Assembly (NCBI RefSeq): GCF_040654195.1 | Contig: NZ_JBFAHM010000022.1 | Span: 1 to 64,000, forward strand | Length of the DNA: 64,000 bases | Direction of reading: 5' to 3' | From: Hamadaea sp013361475 | Lineage (GTDB): Bacteria > Actinomycetota > Actinomycetes > Mycobacteriales > Micromonosporaceae | Part shown: piece after piece, positions 7,826 to 15,951 of the stretch | How the letters are laid out: each line of letters begins with the position of its first letter | Numbering within the stretch: position 1 is the stretch's first letter | Made by a program: the position numbers and the translations under genes | Notes under the pieces: model-generated | What the model was told of the DNA's origin: nothing | Database searches by the model: none | What the model saw: the letters and a program-made list of their open reading frames with translations, nothing else

Positions 7826-8983
7826 TCATGAACGTCCGAGAATCCTGGGCATCCTCGGTGACGGGGCGGCCTGCAACTCCCGGCTCAGCCTGGTTCCGCC
7901 GTCGCAGATGTTGACAATTGGACCCACCGGCGGCAAGGGGCACGTCCGTACCGAATCATGATCGACATGGGCGGCGATCCAGCTGTAGGCCTGGTCGATC
8001 ACAAGCCGGTTGACCTCCTCGGCGGCATCGACGGCGTCTTGTCCCGCGAGATCGATGTGCGGGTCGGTGTCGCTTCCCTCCGGGCCGAACACGAGTAAAG
8101 ACCTCGGCCCGACCGGCAGCATGATCATCTCGGCGACCGCAACGCCCGACGGTTTTGTGGGATAGATGTGCACGAGCTCGCGGGTCTCGCGTTTGGCCTG
8201 GCGATTCTTGCGCAGCCTGATGCGGCGACCCTTCGCCGATCGGAAGCACTCGGGCAGATGATGCACATGATCGTCGTTGACGACCAATACGGGCTCGTCC
8301 CCGGTTATCAGTAGCGGCGCGTCAAGGGTCACGCGGGTAACCGGGCGTCGCATCAGCGCCCCTGCGAACGCCTCTGAGGCCGTGAACAGTCGGATGTGCT
8401 CGTTGGGGTGCGGGACGGCCGTCAACCCCGCAAGCTTCTTGCCAAGTTTGGTCCCGCCGTGCATTAGGTGGACGTGATAGTTGGCGAGCAGTTCGACTTC
8501 GCGACGCGTCCGCAGTCCTCGAACATTCTGCATCGCCATGAACGTCGCCAGCGTCATGCGCTCGTCGACGGTCAGCGGGACGGCGGCGCGAAACGGGCTA
8601 AGCAGGCGCTGGAACAGCTCTGCTGTCTGATTCTCTATCATGCACAGGACCTGTTCCATGGAAGCGTCTTTCTCACCGTCGTTATTGATGACCGTGTAGA
8701 AATCGCGGATGGCCAAATCCTTGAATGACTGGACGCGGAACGTGCCGTTGTCTCGATCTCGCACCAGCAGGTGCCCGCTCGGGGAGGCAAACAGACGCAG
8801 ATAGAACGCTGGTACGACGTGGTGACGTGCACCGACACCTTGGCTGATGTCGACATTGTCGCTCCACTGGCGGGCTCGTGCGTCCGCCAGGACACTCAGA
8901 CGCTCAAGGTACGACCCGGGGCGTAAGCCGTCTTGGGTCCATCCTGTCAAGCGCGCGACGCCCGATGGATCGTCCGGATTCAT
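7826..8983 (-). CDS. DUF4238 domain-containing protein
   Basis: 385 residues from ATG 8983, preferred over GTG 8992 because only the ATG has an AGGGTGG sequence at proper spacing. The family signature RHHVVPAFYLRLFA lies near residue 50, followed by motifs on antigens of the same family (RDFYTV, and FMAMQNVRGLRTR). DUF4238 proteins have no established biochemical function. The gene is divergent from the nuclease-like gene and the starts are about 190 bp apart, so both probably share one control region. The pair is the core of the island cargo. A defence role is inference. Confidence 0.8.
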   Translation of the reverse strand: MNPDDPSGVARLTGWTQDGLRPGSYLERLSVLADARARQWSDNVDISQGVGARHHVVPAFYLRLFASPSGHLLVRDRDNGTFRVQSFKDLAIRDFYTVINNDGEKDASMEQVLCMIENQTAELFQRLLSPFRAAVPLTVDERMTLATFMAMQNVRGLRTRREVELLANYHVHLMHGGTKLGKKLAGLTAVPHPNEHIRLFTASEAFAGALMRRPVTRVTLDAPLLITGDEPVLVVNDDHVHHLPECFRSAKGRRIRLRKNRQAKRETRELVHIYPTKPSGVAVAEMIMLPVGPRSLLVFGPEGSDTDPHIDLAGQDAVDAAEEVNRLVIDQAYSWIAAHVDHDSVRTCPLPPVGPIVNICDGGTRLSRELQAAPSPRMPRILGRS

Positions 8984-9172
8984 TTGAGCCACCCTAGGAT
9001 TGCGCTTCCCTTCCAGGCAGCGCTCCGCGGTACGAGCGCGCTGCCGATGAGCCTGCCACGCCGGTGCGACATATCGGCGCCAATATCGACCGCATCGCCC
9101 GACACCATAGGGCCGGGTTCGGACAGCGCTCGGTTCGTGCGGACTGTCGTGCCCTGGTGGTTAGCTGGAGCA

Positions 9173-10879
9173 GTGACAGCCGTGAACTGGGAGCGTCATC
9201 CCGGCGAGACGATCGAGCAATTCATCGCTGCGATGCTGCTTCTCGACCATCCGCACGGAAATCTCATCACCCCTTCTCAGGGCGACCGTGGTGTCGACGT
9301 GCGCATCGAGCATCCCGATGGCTTCGACGTCTACCAGATCAAGCGGTACACCGGGCCGCTGACCTCCGCTCAGCGCCGGGAGGTCACAAAGTCGTGGAAG
9401 GCGTTCGCAACGCAGACCTTGCCCGCCCTACGAGTACGCGCCTGGTACCTGGTCACGCCGTGGGATCCGACCAACGAACGCCTGGAATGGCTCGACGGCC
9501 TCACCGCCGGAGCGGGCGTACCGAGCCGGTGGGTCGGCCGGGCAGCTCTCGACGGAATGGCATCGCGGCACCCCCGACTGATCGGCTACTACTTCGGCGA
9601 CGGCGGCGCTCAGATTCTCGAACTGATGGCCGCTACCACCGCCGCCGGCAAAGAGCTCCAATCCGATCTGCCTGCCGATGCCCTCCTCGAAGCAGTCGTG
9701 CTGCGCCAGCGTCACCTCGCACGCGCGTTGAGCGAGGTCGACCCGTTCTACCGGTACAGCATCGACGTGCGCGCCGGCAGGATGGCTGATCTGCCATTCG
9801 ACGCCGACCCGGCCGCGGCGGCCACGAAGTATCATCAGATCGACGAAGAGCATTACTCCGTGCTCAAGGTGTATCCGCTGGCAAGCGCATCTGCGCAACT
9901 TCGGCCGATTCAGTTCACGCTGCATATCGAGGTCCAGCCTGGGTCGGCGGAGCAGGAAGCCATGCAGGCGTTCTTCCGCCACGGCGCGCCGTTCGAGAAC
10001 ATGCCCGGCAACCTGATCAAGGTGTCCGGACCTCCCGGGGTGGGCGCCGATGGACTCGGATTGATCAGTTTCCTGGTGAAATCAGCACCCTCCGATCTGC
10101 CCGATCTCGAACTTCGAGTCGTCTCACCAGATGGTGCAGTGCTCGAAACGATTCCCCTCGTCGACATCAAGGCAAGCCACGGCGTGGACGGAGGAGACGG
10201 AGCGTGGCTCGGTGGCACCGACCGCTCGAAGTCGCTGCAGGTGCAGTTCCTGCTTCACGGTGAGGACGGCGACGAACTCTGGTTCAACTCTTCCCCCACC
10301 GTTGGGAAACTACCGGCCGACGTCTTGCCGATCGTCCGAATGACGGCACAGATGATCGAAGGAAACCAACTGATACTCGCAGTCCGCGGAGGGCAACCTG
10401 TCACCTCGCCATGGCCGATAACCGACTCAGAAGCGGCACGGTTGGCGCGACGGCCACTGGCCGCCCTGGAGGCACTGCAGACCGTGCAACAGCATGTCTT
10501 TCAGCGCGTCGTCGTGCCCGACTTCGACACCCTGCCAGCCCAGGAGATCAATGATCTGCTGTTCACCGCCAGCATGCTTCGCGGCGAACAAGTCCAGCAA
10601 ACCTGGCAGGCCATCAACTGGCCGATCACCGCCAACGGCCCCGACCCCGACGCGCTGTTCCACCCGATACTGACCCGTCCGCTCACCCTGAGGCTCGCCG
10701 GATTCACATACGAATTTGAGCTCGACGTTCGGACGATCTGCACTGCCAGATTCGAGGACCCTGAAGCATTCCGGGCCGGCCAAGAAGGCGACATCGTCCG
10801 CGCCATCCCGGGCAACGACCCATACGCGTACGCCCAGGCAGTGCCTCGATCATCGCAAAGCAACACCGCCAGCTCATAA
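9173..10879 (+). CDS. PD-(D/E)XK nuclease-like protein with large uncharacterised C-terminus
   Basis: About 568 residues from GTG 9173 (GTG 9182 fits the GGAG at 9167 better by spacing; the start is uncertain). The first 100 residues look like a restriction-endonuclease fold of the Mrr-like group: GDRGVDVRI then VYQIKRY, matching the Asp...Gln-X-Lys core, with a leading Trp-Glu near the N-terminus. The remaining 450 residues have no recognisable motif and may be a sensor or partner domain. Located in a mobile island next to a DUF4238 gene and an integrase. A DNA-cutting defence effector is the best guess. Confidence 0.72.
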   Translation: MTAVNWERHPGETIEQFIAAMLLLDHPHGNLITPSQGDRGVDVRIEHPDGFDVYQIKRYTGPLTSAQRREVTKSWKAFATQTLPALRVRAWYLVTPWDPTNERLEWLDGLTAGAGVPSRWVGRAALDGMASRHPRLIGYYFGDGGAQILELMAATTAAGKELQSDLPADALLEAVVLRQRHLARALSEVDPFYRYSIDVRAGRMADLPFDADPAAAATKYHQIDEEHYSVLKVYPLASASAQLRPIQFTLHIEVQPGSAEQEAMQAFFRHGAPFENMPGNLIKVSGPPGVGADGLGLISFLVKSAPSDLPDLELRVVSPDGAVLETIPLVDIKASHGVDGGDGAWLGGTDRSKSLQVQFLLHGEDGDELWFNSSPTVGKLPADVLPIVRMTAQMIEGNQLILAVRGGQPVTSPWPITDSEAARLARRPLAALEALQTVQQHVFQRVVVPDFDTLPAQEINDLLFTASMLRGEQVQQTWQAINWPITANGPDPDALFHPILTRPLTLRLAGFTYEFELDVRTICTARFEDPEAFRAGQEGDIVRAIPGNDPYAYAQAVPRSSQSNTASS

Positions 10880-10886
10880 CCAACGG

Positions 10887-11984
10887 TCACCAGACAGCCC
10901 CCGACGCCTGCCACCGCTTCTCCAGTTTCTTGATCAGTTTGGTGCGCATGCGTGGGGTGACGACGTTGCCGTAGCGTTTGCGGATATCGGGTAGCAGGTG
11001 GCCCAGACGCTTGGCGGCGAGGACTTCGCGGATGTTGTCGTCGTCCATCCAGGTGCGATGTGTGTGGCGCAAGTCGCCGAGCCGCATTCCGGCGATGATC
11101 GGCTCCCAGCCGATGCGGCGGTCGCCGTTGCAGGCGGGGTCCCACATACGGTTGCGGAAATCGGCCGGATCTAGCCAACCACCGGACGGGGTACAGAACA
11201 CCGTCGGCTCGTCGTGCCCGGCCAGGACCAGCCCGAGTCCGTGAACGAGGAACGGTGGGAGATCGATAGTACGGGCAGACTCGTCGGTCTTCGGCGGCCC
11301 CAGCCAGGTGCCGGCGCTCGAGAAGTGCAGCGCGCCGGCGAACTCGTCGACTTTCAAGACTGCGTCGCCGAGGTGGACGTTGCTGCGGTCGAGGGCGGTC
11401 AATTCCTGGAACCGCATCCCGGTGTAGGCGGCGGTGACGACCAGGACCAGCATGCACATCGTGGGCATCCGGCAGGCGACCTGCCACACCTGCGCCGGCG
11501 TCGCGACCGGCCGCTGAGGGAGCGGACCGCCAGCTATCCGCAGCCGGGCGGTCGGATCCGACACCGCGTAGTGGGCGTCGACCGCGTCACGGATCATCGT
11601 GCCCAGCAGCGTGACGACCGTCCGCGCCGACGTGGGTGCCATCTTCGTCAACAACACGCCCGCGAACTCTTCGACCCGCAGCTTGTCGATCGCCGTCAGC
11701 GGCTCGTCGCCGAAGGCGGGCAGGATGTGTGTGTTGACCATCGACGTGTATTTGTCCCGGGTGACTGGGCTGCACAAATGCTTCGGCAGCCACACGTCCG
11801 CCCACTGCTGCACCGTCGGCACCGTCCCGACCGCCACCGACGCGAGTTTCGCCTGGATCGCGTGCAGTTGCGCCACACGCAACCGGGCGGTGTTCAGCTT
11901 CGGATGCGTCGAGTCGGTGATCACCTTCCCCGCGTGCCGGTAGCGGACCCGATACCCGTCACCATGTTGTTCAAACCATGCCAT
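10887..11984 (-). CDS. int: tyrosine recombinase / integrase of the tRNA-Val island
   Basis: 365 residues. An N-terminal arm-binding and SAM-like core-binding region precedes the catalytic domain. Active-site residues can be read in order: Arg in TGMRFQEL, Lys in GPPKT, His-X-X-Arg in LRHTHRTW, His in RLGHLL and a final Tyr in KRYGNV. The enzyme therefore appears intact. The start ATG 11984 has a strong GAGGAG site. It presumably recombines the 48-bp core at 4971 and 12825. Its stop is only 8 bp from the convergent nuclease gene stop. Confidence 0.92.
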   Translation of the reverse strand: MAWFEQHGDGYRVRYRHAGKVITDSTHPKLNTARLRVAQLHAIQAKLASVAVGTVPTVQQWADVWLPKHLCSPVTRDKYTSMVNTHILPAFGDEPLTAIDKLRVEEFAGVLLTKMAPTSARTVVTLLGTMIRDAVDAHYAVSDPTARLRIAGGPLPQRPVATPAQVWQVACRMPTMCMLVLVVTAAYTGMRFQELTALDRSNVHLGDAVLKVDEFAGALHFSSAGTWLGPPKTDESARTIDLPPFLVHGLGLVLAGHDEPTVFCTPSGGWLDPADFRNRMWDPACNGDRRIGWEPIIAGMRLGDLRHTHRTWMDDDNIREVLAAKRLGHLLPDIRKRYGNVVTPRMRTKLIKKLEKRWQASGAVW

Positions 11985-12024
11985 CGTCGCTCCTCCTCTC
12001 CGAATCGGATCACGAATGTGTTGC

Positions 12025-12486
12025 CTATCGGCGGGCGTACCAAGGCTTTCTGCGTGCTCGGCCCGGCCGATCCGGCGGCGGGTAGAACACGGGTGCGACC
12101 GGGCCTGCGTCCCTGCTGGCGGTTGTGGTGGCCGGGTCCCACGTGTTGATCACCTGCCAGACGAGGTCCTCCATCGCCTGCCGGGTGACCGGATCCAGCG
12201 GCAACTGCCGCAGCCGCGGCAGGATGACCACCTGCAGATAGTCGGGATTCCACGCCAGCGCCGTCTCCGACGCCAAATACGAGAACAACCACGAATGCGT
12301 CCACTGGCCTAGAGTCGGCACCCCACGCTCAGCCAGCAGCCGGGCCAGCCGGGTCTCGGCCTTCAGGTCCCGCGCCCGCAACTGCGCGGCAGCCTCCGAA
12401 TGATGCGTCGAGTCCGTCACGATCCGGCCATCGACACGATGCCGAACCCGGAACCTGTCCCCCGCGATCTTCTCCACCCACGCCAT
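12025..12486 (-). CDS. integrase N-terminal-domain paralogue without catalytic domain
   Basis: 153 residues from ATG 12486. The first 70 residues match the start of the adjacent integrase almost motif by motif (MAW-E, GD-[YF]RVR-R, TDSTH, LA, PT-QW...WL), and the SAM-like core-binding half continues loosely. It stops with a basic tail (RRKPWYARR) and has no Arg, His or Tyr catalytic motifs. It lies 40 bp upstream of int on the same strand. It may be a decayed integrase duplicate or a stand-alone DNA-binding accessory that helps or limits recombination (excisionase-like role). Codon pattern looks normal, which argues mildly against decay. Confidence 0.7.
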   Translation of the reverse strand: MAWVEKIAGDRFRVRHRVDGRIVTDSTHHSEAAAQLRARDLKAETRLARLLAERGVPTLGQWTHSWLFSYLASETALAWNPDYLQVVILPRLRQLPLDPVTRQAMEDLVWQVINTWDPATTTASRDAGPVAPVFYPPPDRPGRARRKPWYARR

Positions 12487-12680
12487 AGGACTCACCACCT
12501 GGAAAGGCCCATCACCAACGTCGGCGCGGTACCCATGAAACGGCGGCTGTCTCGAGAACTTCGCCTGCGTCAGCCGACCGAACTACCGCACAACGCCGAT
12601 AGCTACTAGATCGGGTGAATCGGGCGTACGGGGCTAGACGCGCGGCGGTCCTCGGCGGATTCTGTACGTAGGACAAGACA

Positions 12681-12770
12681 GATGGCGTGGAGCAGATGTG
12701 GAGCAAGACCCCGTCCGCAACTGCACACAACGGCTCTGAACTGGGGCGCAACGGCAGGCAACTGCATGGA
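12681..12770. promoter_or_regulatory. short direct repeats near attR, possible integrase arm sites
   Basis: GTGGAGCA occurs at 12687-12694 and 12698-12705, and GCAACTGCA at 12717-12725 and 12758-12766. Clustered direct repeats next to an attachment core are the usual arrangement of arm-type integrase sites. Weak evidence. Confidence 0.35.
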
Positions 12771-12824
12771 CAATGGACCCAAGATCGAACATCACCCCAG
12801 GTCAGGGGCAGGATGCGCGCACCG

Positions 12825-12872
12825 TTGACACGGAAGAGGTCACTGGTTCAAACCCAGTATCGCCCACCATTT
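12825..12872 (+). repeat. attR core (48 bp), partial tRNA-Val copy
   Basis: Exact copy of 4971-5018: the tRNA-Val 3' portion from the anticodon loop through CCA. The 5' half of the tRNA is missing, so this is not a tRNA gene. It marks the right island end; the unit between the cores is 7.85 kb. Confidence 0.88.
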
Positions 12873-12886
12873 CACGAAGTTCAGAA

Positions 12887-12919
12887 GCTCGCTAGAGAAA
12901 ATCTCTAGCGAGCTTTCTT
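12887..12919 (+). terminator. tRNA-Val terminator, right (chromosomal) copy
   Basis: Perfect 12-bp stem 12887-12898 with 12902-12913, loop AAA, then TTTCTT. A textbook intrinsic terminator, and better paired than the copy next to the intact tRNA, which suggests that this one is the original chromosomal terminator. Confidence 0.8.
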
Positions 12920-12952
12920 GATGTGTGGGTGCGGTTGCGCTCCCGAGGATGA

Positions 12953-13141
12953 TTCGCCACCGCCGCGCTGCCCGGCTGGCTAGGCACCGATGGTCGCGAT
13001 GGTTTCGAGGCCGCTTTCGGCCTGAGCAACGTCGTGCTGAACCACGTGCACGCGTTGGCCGTAGCGATCTTCGAGGCTTATCGCCGGACGTCGCATCGGC
13101 CGCGGCCGCTTCCGGCCGTGCCTTTCACAGCGGACGGCTGA
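12953..13141 (+). pseudogene. 3' remnant of an unidentified gene beside attR
   Basis: An open frame of 62 codons with strong GC-third-position bias reads as protein (for example GFEAAFGLSNVVLNHVHALA) and ends at TGA 13139-13141, overlapping the convergent GNAT gene. There is a stop immediately upstream at 12950 and no good start, so only a C-terminal piece survives. Family not recognised. It abuts the island's right boundary, so truncation by an earlier integration or deletion is possible. Confidence 0.4.
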
Positions 13142-14048
13142 ACATCTTCCGGTTGGCGAAGTTGCGGTATCCGGCGCGCTGGAATGCTTTGAACATGGCG
13201 ATGTTGCCGGCGTCGCAGTCGCCGCGGATCTCGGTGTTACCGGCTGCGACCAGCAACTGCGTGCCGCGCGCGACGACGCTGGTGGCGTAGCCCTGGCCTC
13301 GTCCCGCGCGCGCTACGGCGACCAGCCCGATCACCGCCGAGCTGGGCGTACGCGCGGGGAGGCTGGCCGCGACGGGCTGGTCCCGCTCGTCGTAGCCGAT
13401 CTCGAACCAGCCGGGTTCGTGGTCCATCTCCAGCATGTCGGCAAGGTTGCGCTCGGCCGCCTCACGCAGGCCGTGCTCGGCGATCTCGGCCTGCCAGATC
13501 GAGTCCTTGGTGTCGGCGAACGAGTCCGCGAGCAGCTCCACGAACGGCTCCTGGCCCAGGTCGGACAGCGAGCGCCAGCGCAGGCGGGCGTCCTGCGCGG
13601 GCATCGGATCGCCGGCGGTCCACAGGAACCGGCACCCGTCGCGCGCGACCGTGAAGCCGGTGGCGGCCAGCAGCGTCTCGCGTAGTTGCGGGTCACGCTG
13701 GAACTGCGGCGCCTGCGCCGGGGTGTCCAGGACGTGGCCCTGGTTCTGCGCGCCGAGCGAGCGGGCGAGGTCTGCGGCGTGGGCAAGCAACTCCTGGCCA
13801 GTGGCTGGGTCGCCGGGCTCCAACAGCACGATGTCCATGGGGACCGTGCGGCCCGGCACCGTCCACAGCACTACGTTGCCGATCAGCGCGCCGTCTCGCT
13901 CGGCGACCAGGCACCACTCCGGGCGGGTGCAATCGTGCTCGAGCAGTCCGGCCAGGTACGCCGAGGTCGCGGCGTTGCGTTCGTCATCGTTCGGAAAGGT
14001 CGTCAGGGCGGGCAGTTCGTCGGCCCGGGCGGCGCGGATCGTCAGCAC
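13125..14048 (-). CDS. GNAT family N-acetyltransferase
   Basis: 307 residues from GTG 14048, chosen because GAAGGAAA precedes it at good spacing and it starts 2 bp after the MFS stop. The C-terminal GNAT domain shows the acetyl-CoA loop RAGRGQGYA and the downstream N-X-X-M (GNIAMFKAFQRAGYR) pattern. The N-terminal half is probably a second, degenerate GNAT fold. Acetylates an unknown small molecule or protein. Almost certainly co-transcribed with the MFS exporter upstream, a pairing typical for self-protection against a toxic compound. Confidence 0.85.
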   Translation of the reverse strand: MLTIRAARADELPALTTFPNDDERNAATSAYLAGLLEHDCTRPEWCLVAERDGALIGNVVLWTVPGRTVPMDIVLLEPGDPATGQELLAHAADLARSLGAQNQGHVLDTPAQAPQFQRDPQLRETLLAATGFTVARDGCRFLWTAGDPMPAQDARLRWRSLSDLGQEPFVELLADSFADTKDSIWQAEIAEHGLREAAERNLADMLEMDHEPGWFEIGYDERDQPVAASLPARTPSSAVIGLVAVARAGRGQGYATSVVARGTQLLVAAGNTEIRGDCDAGNIAMFKAFQRAGYRNFANRKMFSRPL

Positions 14049-14050
14049 AG

Positions 14051-15277
14051 TCAGTTTCCTTCTTCGGTGATCTTGGGCAGCGTACGGAGGCTGCGGACTG
14101 GGGAGAACAGCAGGGGTAGCAAGGCGGTGAAGGCCATCCCGGCGCAGGCGAGCAGGGCGGGCCGTAGGCCGAACCGGGCGCCCGCGAGGCCGCCGAGGAC
14201 ACTGCCGAGCGGGATCGCGGCGAACGCCAGCAGGCGGTAGGTCGCCAGGGTGCGGCCGAGCAGATGAACCGGCGTGACGGTCTGCCGGAGGCTGACGGCC
14301 TGCACACGGGTGACGGCGATACCGAGCCCGATCAGCAGCTGACCGACGGCCACCAGCGGCAGCGTCCCGCCGAGCAGGACGAATCCGGCGCAGGCAGCGG
14401 TCACCATGGTCAGGTAGAGCGGGCCGAAGGCGAACCGGCGCAAGAGTACGGGGACCGCGGCGGCGCCGACGACTGCCCCGGCTCCGCCGATCATGAACAG
14501 GACACCGATGCCGCCGGAGTCCAGGTCCAACACCTGCAACGCGTACAACACGAAGAGCGCATTGGTGGCGCCGTTGACCGCGTTCCAGATGGCGGCCTGG
14601 CTGACCAGGGCGCGCAGGACCGGTTGTCGCCACACGACGGCGAGCCCCGCCTTGACCGCGGTCGCCATCGATTCGTGCGACGCAGCCGGCGCGGTTTCCT
14701 GCCGTGGGACGGCCCGCGCCACGGAGAAGGCGCTCACGAGGAAGCTGGCCGCGTCGAGGAACAGCGCGGGTGCGGCGCCGACCCCGCGTATGAGCAGGCC
14801 GGCCAGGCCCGGGCCGGCGATGCCGGTGGCAGACCGGGTCGCTTCCAGGCGGCTGTGGGCCTGCACGAGCGCGCCGGAGCCGACGAGCCGGGGCAGGGCG
14901 CTGCCCCAGGCGGTGTCGAAGAAGACCTGGCCGAGGCCGAGGACGGCGGCGATCGCATAGAGCAACGGCAAGGTAAGGAAGCCGAAATGCCAGGCGATCG
15001 GGATCAGGCACGTGGCAGCCGCCCGGGCGAGGTCGGCGGCGATCAGCACCGGCCGCGTCGGCCGGCGGTCGATCCACACGCCGATCGGCAGGGCGGTCAG
15101 CCAGGGAAGGATCACTGCCGCGCCCAGCCAGCCGAGTTCGGCCGGTCCGGCATTCAGGGCGAGGGCGGCGACGAGCGGCAGGGCGAGGGCGCTGACGGCC
15201 GAGCCGAGTTCGCTGGTGCCCTGCCCGAACCACAGCAGGGCGAAGCGGGAGGGAAGTCGCGGGGTGTCCGCAGCCAT
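14051..15277 (-). CDS. MFS transporter (enterobactin/macrolide exporter-like)
   Basis: About 408 residues from ATG 15277 (ATG 15313 in the same frame is the alternative). Roughly 12 membrane helices. The loop after helix 2 carries GVWIDRRPTRP, the usual MFS signature. Closest in style to the MFS_3/EntS-like exporters. It lies 2 bp before the GNAT gene and is divergent from the CGNR regulator, with which it shares an 80-90 bp control region containing an inverted repeat (15321-15353). Confidence 0.88.
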   Translation of the reverse strand: MAADTPRLPSRFALLWFGQGTSELGSAVSALALPLVAALALNAGPAELGWLGAAVILPWLTALPIGVWIDRRPTRPVLIAADLARAAATCLIPIAWHFGFLTLPLLYAIAAVLGLGQVFFDTAWGSALPRLVGSGALVQAHSRLEATRSATGIAGPGLAGLLIRGVGAAPALFLDAASFLVSAFSVARAVPRQETAPAASHESMATAVKAGLAVVWRQPVLRALVSQAAIWNAVNGATNALFVLYALQVLDLDSGGIGVLFMIGGAGAVVGAAAVPVLLRRFAFGPLYLTMVTAACAGFVLLGGTLPLVAVGQLLIGLGIAVTRVQAVSLRQTVTPVHLLGRTLATYRLLAFAAIPLGSVLGGLAGARFGLRPALLACAGMAFTALLPLLFSPVRSLRTLPKITEEGN

Positions 15278-15320
15278 CGGGCTGCGATACCGGTGTAACG
15301 TGTTTACTGGCATCGCGAGG

Positions 15321-15353
15321 TAGTTAACATCATCGCGGACTGTTCGTCAACTA
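15321..15353. promoter_or_regulatory. operator-like inverted repeat between MFS and CGNR genes
   Basis: TAGTTAAC (15321-15328) faces GTCAACTA (15346-15353) with one mismatch, centred between the divergent starts. It could be the binding site of the neighbouring CGNR protein. Confidence 0.4.
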
Positions 15354-15368
15354 ACTAAGGTGGCGTTC

Positions 15369-15941
15369 GTGACTCCTGACGAGCCGCCGGCCCGGCGTCC
15401 GGCCCCGGGCGCGCTGCGCCTGGTCCAGGATTTCTGCAACAGCACCGACTTCGAAGCGGGGTTCGACCTCATCGCGGATCCACAAGGGCTCACCGATTGG
15501 CTGGCCGCCGCAGGGCATCCGCCGGCGCAGCCGATCTCCGTGGGCGACGTGCGGCGCGCCATTCGCTTCCGGGAGGCACTGCGGGACTTCGTCACCGTCT
15601 CCGCTCGTCCGGAGGATGCGGCCGAGTGTGTCGAGCGCGGCCGCGCCGTACTCGACGCCGAGGCCGCGGGCCTGCCGCTGCAAGTGCGTTTCGGGGCGAC
15701 CGTCGAGTTCCGCCCGGCGTCAGACGGGCTGGCCGGAGCGTTGTCGGCGATGCTGGCCGCCCTCGCCCTCGGTCAGGCCGACGGGTCGGCGCGCAGGCTC
15801 AAGGCGTGCGAGGCCGACAGCTGCCGGTGGGTGTTCTACGACCAGTCCCGCAACGGCTCCAGCAGATGGTGCACGATGAGCCTGTGCGGTGCGCGAAGCA
15901 AGAATCGGGCGTACCGTCGCCGGCTGCGGGAGAGCGCCTGA
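15369..15941 (+). CDS. CGNR zinc finger domain protein (predicted transcriptional regulator)
   Basis: 190 residues from GTG 15369 (AAGGTGG 5 nt upstream; GTG 15360 is possible). The N-terminal ABATE-like stress domain is followed by the C-terminal CGNR zinc finger with the pattern C-X4-C-X-W-X-FYD-X-SRNGSSRWC-X3-LCG-X3-KN, near residues 146-185. This family is a predicted DNA-binding regulator. It is divergent from the MFS-GNAT operon and is probably its regulator. Confidence 0.88.
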   Translation: MTPDEPPARRPAPGALRLVQDFCNSTDFEAGFDLIADPQGLTDWLAAAGHPPAQPISVGDVRRAIRFREALRDFVTVSARPEDAAECVERGRAVLDAEAAGLPLQVRFGATVEFRPASDGLAGALSAMLAALALGQADGSARRLKACEADSCRWVFYDQSRNGSSRWCTMSLCGARSKNRAYRRRLRESA

Positions 15942-15951
15942 CGCCAGATTG

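Noticed and set aside
8933..9172. 80-residue N-terminal extension of the nuclease-like protein
   Set aside because: It would overlap the divergent DUF4238 start and its residues (Ser/Arg/Pro-rich) do not look like protein. GTG 9173 or 9182 fits better.
12825..12872. Second tRNA-Val gene at attR
   Set aside because: Only the 3' portion from the anticodon loop is present; no D arm or 5' acceptor strand. It is an attachment-site copy.
13125..15233. Single 702-codon protein covering GNAT and MFS
   Set aside because: The upstream part is an out-of-frame reading of the MFS gene. GNAT starts at GTG 14048 with its own ribosome-binding site.
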